A DNA stretch of 12,150 bases from Conidiobolus incongruus B7586. Lineage: Eukaryota; Entomophthoromycota; Entomophthoromycetes; Entomophthorales; Conidiobolaceae. Below the pieces are notes generated by a model, which ran no database searches, was not told the DNA's origin, and was given only the letters and a program-made list of their open reading frames with translations. The translations under genes were made by a program, and so were the position numbers. Positions 1 to 7,326 of this stretch are shown here, in pieces; positions within the stretch are counted from its first letter, which is position 1; the number at the start of each line of letters is the position of its first letter. The DNA lies in NCBI GenBank assembly GCA_000697335.1, contig JNEM01009899.1, positions 1 to 12,150 on the forward strand, written 5' to 3'.

Positions 1-720
1 TCTAATATAAGCTTCTTGGAGGGCAGTAAGCTCTTAGGGACTAAAGTCTTGGATTCACTCAGTAATTAAGCTGCCATCATCATTAAAATAATATGAGGGT
101 ATCTCCCTTTTTGGTGGCATTATAGTATATAGTGTTAAATTTGAATGAAATAAATTATAGATAAGATTCAAAATAGTAATAATTAGGTTTGATACAGACA
201 GTTATTAATATCTAGTAGGTTTTTAATAGTTTTGTCACTGCTACCATGTAAGTGTTGTGGTAGTTAAACTAATATAGTGCAGAGGAAGACTTAATATAAA
301 AGTAGTGTGGTGTAGAACGTGGTAATATAACGTGGCTGTAGCGTGCAAGTGTAAACAAAGTTTAATTAAGCTTCAAACTAGGATGAGTCACCAATATATT
401 AAGATTTATATTAGGTAGTGCCAATATCCTATAATATTGACAGAATATAGTCTCAATCTTAGAAATAGTGTAAAAGTAAAAATAGTAAGAATTGAGAGGA
501 AAAAGAGGAACCTAGTTTATTAGATAATTTAATACTATTTATACAATTAATTTAACTACATAAGTATAAATTAATCATATAATTTATAGTTAATTGGATT
601 ATATAAAGTGTATATAAGAATTTAGAGAACTAGTCTCTTAACATTAAGTTTTTATATATAATCATTTATTAAAGCATAAAATAAAATGTTAAATTAAATT
701 AAATTAACCCTTTTTATAAA
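1..720. mobile_element. Possible decayed LTR-retroelement fragment (fossil), unproven
   Basis: This block is clearly less AT-rich than what follows. Positions 241-360 hold 33 G and 12 C in 120 bases, a strong G-over-C skew. A TATATAAG motif lies at 611-618. It is followed by a near-palindromic AGAGAACTAGTCTCT-like stretch and then an A-rich segment near 670-690, an order reminiscent of the promoter and poly(A) part of a fungal Ty3-type LTR. No second LTR copy, target-site duplication or recognisable protein domain was found. The block also runs off the window edge. Family and age are guesses: if real, it is an old, fully decayed fossil. Unannotated regulatory or non-coding sequence of an upstream gene would fit equally well. 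Confidence 0.2.
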
Positions 721-1260
721 TTATTTTAAATAAATAATTTATTAATAAGTGAATGTTAATTTTTATAATAAATTATAATAATAAATACTATTTTTATTTT
801 ATTTTTAAAAGAAAATTAATTAATAATAAACTTGATATTATTATTTATATAAAAATATTTTTAATTAATATTTTTAATATAATTTAAAAACTTATTATTT
901 TATATAATAACTATAAAATATATAAATTTAAAACTATAAAAAAATTTTTAATTAAAAACAAATAGGAAAAACTATTATATTTAATATATTCTTTAGATTA
1001 TAACTTATGTAAATATAATAACTTTAGGTAATTAAAAAACTAGCTTATAAGAAAGAAAAATTTATAAAATATTAAATTTTAATTATTAATAAAAGAATTA
1101 TTTTTTAAATAATAGAAATTTATTAAAAATATAACTAAATTTTATTAATAATAAAAAAAATTATTAAATTTATATTGTATATTTATTTTTAATCATAAAA
1201 AAATTCCTATTATTTAAAATATAAAGTAATAAAATACTTTTTATTTATAATTTTTGATTT
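721..1260. other. Extreme AT island
   Basis: A hand count gives 36 G+C in 540 bases (6.7%). By comparison, 120 bases at 241-360 are 37.5% GC and a sample of the RNR1 exon (5221-5280) is 48%. The sequence is a mixture of TTAAT, TATAAT and ATTTTTAA words with no long tandem unit and no open frame worth reporting. The similar but slightly less extreme composition continues to about 1800. This could be mutation-biased decayed DNA, for example after RIP-like or methylation-linked C-to-T change, or simply an AT-rich spacer. Nothing in it encodes a recognisable product. Confidence 0.7.
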
Positions 1261-3950
1261 TAAAAATTTCTTTAAATTATTCAAATTATTATTTTTAATC
1301 TACCCTTTAAATATAAATATCAATAAATCAGAATATATAAATTAAATATATTTTTATTTTCTAAAATTAATTATAAAATTAAAAAAATAAATATTTTATA
1401 TTTTAACTCAAAATTAAATCAATAAAAAAATATAGCTAATAAAAACTATTATTATTATTGTTATGTTTATCTTCTTATATTTAAATTATTATAATTAGTA
1501 AGTTATAAGCTTTATTATATATTTTATTAACAAAAAATAAAAATAATTTTTAATTTAAAAAATTATAACCATTATTATAAATTGCCAAATCAAAATTATT
1601 TAAAAAGAAGCAAATGTCATTATTAGAATTAAATATTAATAATATATCTTTTTATTAATTACTATTATAAATATAAATTATAAAAGTAAAATATATTTTA
1701 CTTTCTTAAAAATTAAGATAATAAATAATATCAGAAAAATTCAATTAAGAAGTCACATATTTTTATAAAAATAATTGATAATAAAACTAATATAATATAG
1801 AGGAACACTTATTATAATACTTATATGGCAAGTTAATATATCAGTAAATAAAGTTTATTTGAGCTTTATAAACAAATAAGTCAATATTCATATATTAGAT
1901 ATTAATATTAAATAATATCAATGAAATATAATATTAATAAATATAGTCTTGGTTTTTGAAATAATAATAAAATCAGAAAAATAATAAAAAAGGAAAAAAA
2001 AGCCATGATTATTATTTAAACTAATTTTATTATCATGATTAAATTAACTTTAAAACTATATTTTGCTTGATTAATTTAAGGTTAATTAAGTTATATAGAT
2101 ATAAAAGAAACTTGAGAACTAGTATATTATTCATTATATATAATAATAAATATATAAATATGATCAAAATAATCAAAAATTTAATTATTGAGAAAACTGA
2201 TCTTTATTCCCACATCTATTATATTCACCAGATATAAAGTCTTGTGATTATGATTGTTTTAGTAAGTTGAAGAATTTGATTTAAGGAAAGAGATTTTATA
2301 ACATTTCAACTTTTATACTTTATAATTAAGGGTGTAATTATAAAGATATATTAGAAAAACTTAAGTAAAAAGCATAAATTATTACCATTAGTATAGAATT
2401 TTTTTATTAAAAATCAAGCAAGTTATTAACTATTAAATCATATTATTTTTGCTTCAGATTTGTTTATTGTATTTAAATATAATTTTAAAATTAATGGGCT
2501 TATATTTTGAACAGTTATATATTTTGAAATATAAAAGTCTTAATTGGTTATTTGTATTACAAATTAATTAAATATATCGAATTTTCAACATAATATGCTA
2601 AAGTTAAGTGATTAAGTTAATTATTTGAAAAAGACATCAAACCTTTAATGAAATATATTTATTAAATACCATCTTAATCAAATAGATATATTTTCAATTC
2701 ATTATTTATAAAAAAGATAGTATGTAAAATAATTTTATTATAAACAAAACTCTATTGAATTAAATTAGATTTTTATAAACTTAACTCATTTTATGCCCTC
2801 TACTTAGAATTAGTTGCATGCCCGAGCAATATCACAAATATTAATCAAAATAACAAGTAATTTTTGAAGTTTAAGAGCAACGATAAAACATAAAAATATT
2901 TTTTTAATATATATTAAAATTACATTAATTAACTGGATTATTTCCAATCAATTTAACTAAAGGTTTTTTATAGTGAAACTTTCTACATTAACAAAAATAA
3001 TAAACTATGATATTTATATTAATTCTGTTAAATATATTGATAAAAAAATTATACAGTATAAAAAATAAACTAGTGAATGTTAGAATTTAATTGAAATCAA
3101 TGCAGAGGTTTAATGATTTTAATTTGGAATAAGTTCAACAAATAGATATATTGACTTTCATATTTTAGTTTATATGGTATGCTGATTTAGATGTAGTTTA
3201 AGAAATTTACCATCAGTAAAATTTAAATATGTAAAAACACAAATCAATTATATATGAGATCGGGTAAAGAATTAAAAAAATCAAATGTCAAATTGAAGTT
3301 AAAATTAAATAATAATTCAAATTCACAGCTATAAACTTGGAGCTTGATCTTTAATTAATATCTACGATGAAAAATTGAATATATCCAGATTACGGGATTG
3401 ATGTGCAAAATAATAAATATATTTTTTAGAAACACTTTTAGTAATATCGAATGCAAAACTGTCTTGAAAAATTATTATCAATATTTAGATGACATTCAGC
3501 CTAAAGTATTGAAAAAACTAAATTTAATGATCTTTTGATTTTTATTAAGATTAAATGAATATTTTATAACAGAATTAAAAGTATAAATTTAAATAAGTAC
3601 CAATAAATTTTAGTGACATTTATATAAATATATACGTTTACTGGCTACTTGAAAAATTTGTATTCTAGACTGTCTTTAATACAATTAATAAATTAATAAT
3701 CTGTACAATTTTTCACAAGTTAATCCTTTGATTTAATTTTTTAATAAGAGAATTGATATATTAATTATTTGATATTTTTTTTAAATCAAATATTTTTTAT
3801 ATTAATAATAAACTTTATTTTGTAAAATATAATGATGCCTTTGTTAGTTAACTATGTTTCATTTTATTTTATCCACAAAACATAATGAGCTGGGAGTAAT
3901 AATACTATGATTTATTATCATATTTTTCCACTCTATAATACGAAAAAGGT
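1261..3950. other. Gene-free AT-rich intergenic region
   Basis: No open frame of useful length or recognisable protein similarity is seen on either strand, and no tRNA- or rRNA-like stretch was noticed. GC content rises gradually from the AT island toward the RNR1 promoter. Short shared words, such as GAGAACTAGT near 2113-2122 and again near 625-635, are too brief to prove a repeat family in DNA this AT-rich. Confidence 0.6.
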
Positions 3951-4061
3951 ATCAATCATTAACCAATAATGTTGTTTATCTGATATATAGCAGATTCTTT
4001 AAGTTGTTATTTAATTTTTGTATCTGTTTATTTTGATTGGTTAGATTTTTATAGAAAACAG

Positions 4062-4072
4062 TTTCGCGTCAT
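4062..4072 (-). promoter_or_regulatory. Upstream SCB/MCB-like G1/S element
   Basis: Read on the minus strand this is ATGACGCGAAA. It contains CGCGAAA, which fits the SBF consensus CRCGAAA, and ACGCG, which overlaps the MBF core. It lies about 160 bases upstream of the RNR1 start codon. The first six bases also include a TGACG half-site of the ATF/CREB type, so an alternative binder is possible. Confidence 0.5.
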
Positions 4073-4133
4073 TTCTCAGCACTGAAATATTTTCTAACCA
4101 ATTAAAATTAGCAATACTCTCATACCAATCAGA

Positions 4134-4144
4134 TTTCGTGTCAT
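4134..4144 (-). promoter_or_regulatory. Downstream SCB-like G1/S element
   Basis: The minus strand reads ATGACACGAAA, containing the canonical SBF heptamer CACGAAA. It differs from the upstream site at one base of 11, lies 72 bases further on in the same orientation, and follows a CCAATCAG box by two bases. It ends 20 bases before the TATA box. The matched pair in the same orientation argues for selected sites in DNA where CpG is otherwise rare. Confidence 0.5.
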
Positions 4145-4183
4145 AAAATTAATAAGCATGAAAGTATAAATTAACTTCTTCTC

Positions 4184-4198
4184 ATGTTTGTCAGCTAA
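4184..4198 (+). other. Candidate four-codon upstream ORF in the RNR1 leader
   Basis: ATG TTT GTC AGC TAA lies between the TATA box and the RNR1 start and ends 30 bases before the main ATG. If transcription begins soon after the TATA box at 4165, this reading frame would be in the mRNA leader and could dampen initiation at the main start. If transcription begins downstream of 4184 it is irrelevant. The transcription start is not visible from sequence. Confidence 0.3.
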
Positions 4199-4228
4199 GT
4201 TTTTGATATCTGATACTAAGTTATCAAG

Positions 4229-6712
4229 ATGTATGTTTATAAAAGAGGTAAATATTCAAATCTATCCCTAGTATTGAGCTATCAATACTTAATTCGATAA
4301 AATAGATGGTAGAAAAGAGAAAGTTGCTTTTGACAAAATCACTGCTAGGATAACAAAACTTTGTTATGAACTCGATATGAACCATGTCGACCCTGCTGCT
4401 ATTGCCCAAAAGGTTATAGAACACTTTCAGCTTTGTATTTATATGTTTATCTAATATGTTTACAGGTCGTTTCAGGTGTCTATCAAGGTGTTACCACCGT
4501 CGAACTTGATAATCTTGCTGCCGAAACTGCTGCTTACATGACTACCAAGCATCCTGATTACGCCAAGCTCGCTGCTCGTATTGCCGTTTCTAACTTGCAT
4601 AAGGAAACTGAAAAACAATTCTCCACTGTCATTCATAATTTGAGAACCTACGTTAATCCCCGAAATGGTAAACCCTCTCCCCTTGTTGATGAGAAGACTC
4701 ATAAGATTGTCCAAGATAATGCTGATAGGCTTAACTCAGCTATTATCTATGACAGGGATTATGACTATAACTATTTTGGTTTCAAAACTCTTGAAAGGTC
4801 CTACTTACTCAAACTTGATAACAAAATCGCAGAACGTCCTCAGCACATGTTAATGAGAGTTGCTATTGGTATCCATGGTGAAGATATTGATTCTGCCATT
4901 GAAACATATAACTTGATGTCCTGTAAATATTTCACACACGCTTCTCCTACTCTTTTCAACTCCGGAACTCCTCGTCCTCAATTATCCAGTTGCTTCTTAT
5001 TGACTATGAAGGATGACTCTATTGAAGGTATCTATGAAACTCTCAAGACCTGTGCTTTGATCTCTAAAACTGCTGGTGGTATTGGTTTGAATGTCCACAA
5101 AATTCGTGCCGCTGGATCTTATATTGCAGGAACCAATGGCAACTCCAACGGTTTAGTTCCTATGTTACGCGTATTCAACAATACTGCTCGTTATGTCGAT
5201 CAAGGTGGTAACAAGAGACCTGGTGCTTTTGCCATGTACCTCGAACCCTGGCACGCTGATATCTTCGAGTTCATCGAATTGAAGAAAAATACTGGTGTTG
5301 AAGAAAACCGTGCTCGTGATTTGTTCTACGGTTTATGGATCCCTGATTTGTTCATGAAGAGAGTTATGGCCAACGAAGACTGGAGTTTGATGTGCCCTAA
5401 TGAAGCTCCTGGACTTGAAGATGTTTGGGGTGAAGAGTTTGAAGAACTTTACATCAAGTACGAAAGACAAGGCTTGGCTAAGCGCACCGTTAAAGCACAG
5501 AAGTTATGGTATGCCATTTTAGATTGTCAAATTGAAACTGGTGTGCCTTACATGTTATACAAAGATGCCTGTAATGCCAAATCTAACCAACAAAACTTGG
5601 GTACCATTAAATGTAGTAATTTATGTACCGAAATCGTTGAGTACAGCAGTCCTGAAGAAGTTGCCGTCTGTAACTTGGCCAGTTTAGCATTGCCAACTTA
5701 TGTTAATGATAAAACTTTTGATTTCGCCAAACTTCATGAAGTTACTAAGACTGTGGCTAAGAATCTTAACAAGATCATCGATATCAACTATTACCCAGTT
5801 CCCGAGGCTCGTACTTCCAACATGCGCCATCGTCCAATTGGTTTAGGTGTTCAAGGTTTAGCTGATACTTTTATTAAGATGCGTTTCCCCTTCGAATCTG
5901 ATGAAGCTCGTCTCCTCAACAAGCAAATTTTCGAAACCATTTATCATGCCGCTTTAGAAGCTTCTGTTGAATTAGCTATTGCCGAAGGTCCCTACGAAAC
6001 TTATCCTGGTTCTCCTATCTCTCAAGGCAAGCTTCAATTCGATATGTGGAATGTTACTCCTACCGATTTATGGGACTGGACTCCCCTCAGAGAGAAGATC
6101 GCTAAGCATGGTATTAGAAACTCCCTTCTCGTTGCTCCTATGCCTACTGCATCCACAAGTCAAATTCTTGGATTTAATGAATGCTTTGAACCTTACACCA
6201 CTAACATTTATACCCGCAGAGTCCTTGCTGGTGAATTCCAAATCGTTAATCCTTGGTTATTGAAGGATCTTATTGACCTTGGACTTTGGAATGACAATAT
6301 GAAGAACAGATTAATTGCTGCTGCTGGTAGTATCCAAAATATTCCCGGAATCCCTGATGACATCAAACAACTTTACAAGACCACTTGGGAAATTACACAA
6401 AAAACTATTATTGATATGGCCGCTGACCGTGGTGCTTTTATTGATCAATCTCAATCCCTTAATATCCACATTGCTGAACCTAATTATGCCAACTTAACAT
6501 CTATGCACTTCTATGGCTGGAAGAGAGGTCTTAAGACTGGTATGTACTATTTAAGAACTAGGCCCGCTGTTGACGCTATTCAATTTACTGTCGACAAACT
6601 TGCACTAAAAGCCGATGAACAAGCTGATCCCTCACAATCTGATGCTGAAGCCGCTGCTCGTCTACAGTGCTCTATTGATAACAAGGATGCCTGTCTTATG
6701 TGCAGTGGTTAA
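4229..6712 (+). CDS. RNR1: Ribonucleoside-diphosphate reductase large (R1, alpha) subunit
   Basis: This is the class Ia ribonucleotide reductase large subunit. It reduces ribonucleoside diphosphates to deoxyribonucleotides in the cytoplasm with the small subunit, which is not in this window. Exons are 4229-4247, 4306-4412 and 4466-6712. The introns are 58 and 53 nt (GTAAAT and GTTATA donors, TAG and CAG acceptors), giving 790 aa. The start is [15 protein letters not shown], the usual R1 beginning, with A at -3. An ATP cone (about residues 1-92) carries D57, the dATP-inhibition residue in mammals. Catalytic residues are C218 and C444 (redox pair), N427, C429 (thiyl radical) and E431, the same numbers as human RRM1. 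Specificity loop 2 has Q288 and R293 in GGNKRPG. The radical-relay tyrosines are Y736-Y737, in GMYYLRTRP. The swinging C-terminal pair is C785/C788 in CLMCSG. Length matches animal R1 (792) and is shorter than the roughly 888 of S. cerevisiae. The upstream motifs suggest G1/S control. The protein looks intact and functional. Confidence 0.97.
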
Positions 6713-6778
6713 TTAGTTGCTTCATTTTCCATACATAATTTACATATATTTCTCTCCAAATTTTATACATAGTTTAAT

Positions 6779-6784
6779 AATAAA
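6779..6784 (+). terminator. Poly(A) signal for RNR1
   Basis: A perfect AATAAA hexamer lies 67 bases after the RNR1 stop codon, followed by T-rich sequence. It is the first canonical hexamer downstream. Fungal 3'-end signals are loose, so cleavage could also use neighbouring AT-rich elements. Confidence 0.5.
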
Positions 6785-6975
6785 TCTTTTATACATCTTG
6801 TAAAATATATTCTCTTGTTACTTTCAATTTTTATTTGATCTAATATAACAGTAAGGCAAAATTCTATCTTTCAGTAATAAGGACAATTATAATTTTTAAT
6901 ATCATGATCGTATTTACTAATTTAACCTTTTACCTTCTGTAAAGAAAAATAATGAATGAGTATATATCCGTTCTG

Positions 6976-7016
6976 TTCAGCATTGCTGAAAAATTCAAAA
7001 CGATAGTTGTTTTGAA
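6976..7016. repeat. Two adjacent perfect hairpins in the convergent spacer
   Basis: TTCAGC (6976-6981) pairs perfectly with GCTGAA (6985-6990) across a three-base loop. Three bases later TTCAAAAC (6994-7001) pairs perfectly with GTTTTGAA (7009-7016) across a seven-base loop. Both arms begin TTC and end GAA. Inverted repeats read the same on both strands, so they could act on either transcript, for instance as a pause or 3'-end element. This role is inference. Confidence 0.55.
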
Positions 7017-7294
7017 CTTTGTGGCCCAAGACTTTCACATTGAATACACATTGGTTTCGAATTAATTCATTGATCTAAAATTATTCTTCCAAATAAACCA
7101 TTAATCTCAATGATAGTTGAAGCTTTGCTGAAACAAATACCAATTTTAAATGAATAGATATAATAATATAGTTTACTAGGTATTGGGAATAAGGTTTTCA
7201 TTTGGTTTAAATAAAATGAAAAATATTTTGTAGACAAATTGGCAATAGACAAATGATAAATTTCAGTTAAAAATATGTGTTAATTCGATTCAAA

Positions 7295-7300
7295 TTTATT
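7295..7300 (-). terminator. Poly(A) signal for the GTPBP1-like gene
   Basis: The minus strand carries AATAAA (TTTATT on the plus strand), beginning 27 bases after the stop codon at 7327-7329. It is the closest canonical hexamer and supports ending the gene with the short last exon at 7327-7358. Confidence 0.5.
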
Positions 7301-7326
7301 AAAGCCGATTAATGAAAAGGATATAA

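Larger units (their letters stand above)
3963..4172 (+). promoter_or_regulatory. RNR1 promoter: CCAAT boxes, two G1/S-type sites, TATA box
   Basis: Four CCAAT pentamers lie upstream of the RNR1 start codon at 4229: CCAAT at 3963-3967, its reverse complement ATTGG at 4036-4040, CCAAT at 4098-4102, and CCAATCAG at 4125-4132. Between and beside them sit two near-identical 11-mers, TTTCGCGTCAT (4062-4072) and TTTCGTGTCAT (4134-4144). A TATAAATT box is at 4165-4172, about 60 bases before the ATG, followed by a pyrimidine-rich stretch. CCAAT boxes are bound by HAP/NF-Y, and SCB/MCB elements by SBF/MBF. Both classes are known to drive replication genes, including ribonucleotide reductase. Binding here is inferred from motifs only. 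Confidence 0.6.
6713..7326. other. Spacer between convergent genes
   Basis: These 614 bases separate the stop codons of RNR1 (plus strand) and the GTPBP1-like gene (minus strand). They hold one AATAAA signal for each gene and two adjacent hairpins between those signals. A 61-codon open frame on the minus strand (7067-7252) has no family signature and lies inside the 3' flank of the GTPase gene, so it is not called. Confidence 0.7.

Noticed and set aside
660-2000. Possible mitochondrial DNA insertion, suggested by extreme AT content
   Set aside because: No mitochondrial gene, tRNA or GC cluster is recognisable, and composition alone is not evidence.
4224-4424. 66-codon open frame on the minus strand over the RNR1 start
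   Set aside because: It is a shadow of exons 1 and 2 and intron 1 of RNR1, with no protein similarity.
4433-4465. Start of the long RNR1 frame inside the sequence before exon 3 (a 759-residue reading)
   Set aside because: The frame opens with TTG, not ATG, and its first 11 codons are intron 2. Splicing 4412 to 4466 instead gives the conserved R1 N-terminus with a complete ATP cone.
5979-6263. 94-codon plus-strand open frame inside RNR1
   Set aside because: It overlaps the conserved R1 frame in another register and has no recognisable features.
7050-7075. TTCGAATT-bearing stretch resembling a tRNA T-arm
   Set aside because: No acceptor stem, D-arm or anticodon arm can be drawn around it.
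7067-7252. 61-codon minus-strand open frame in the convergent spacer
   Set aside because: It lies past the GTPase gene's stop and poly(A) signal, shows no family motif, and is a length expected by chance. A small unknown gene cannot be fully excluded.
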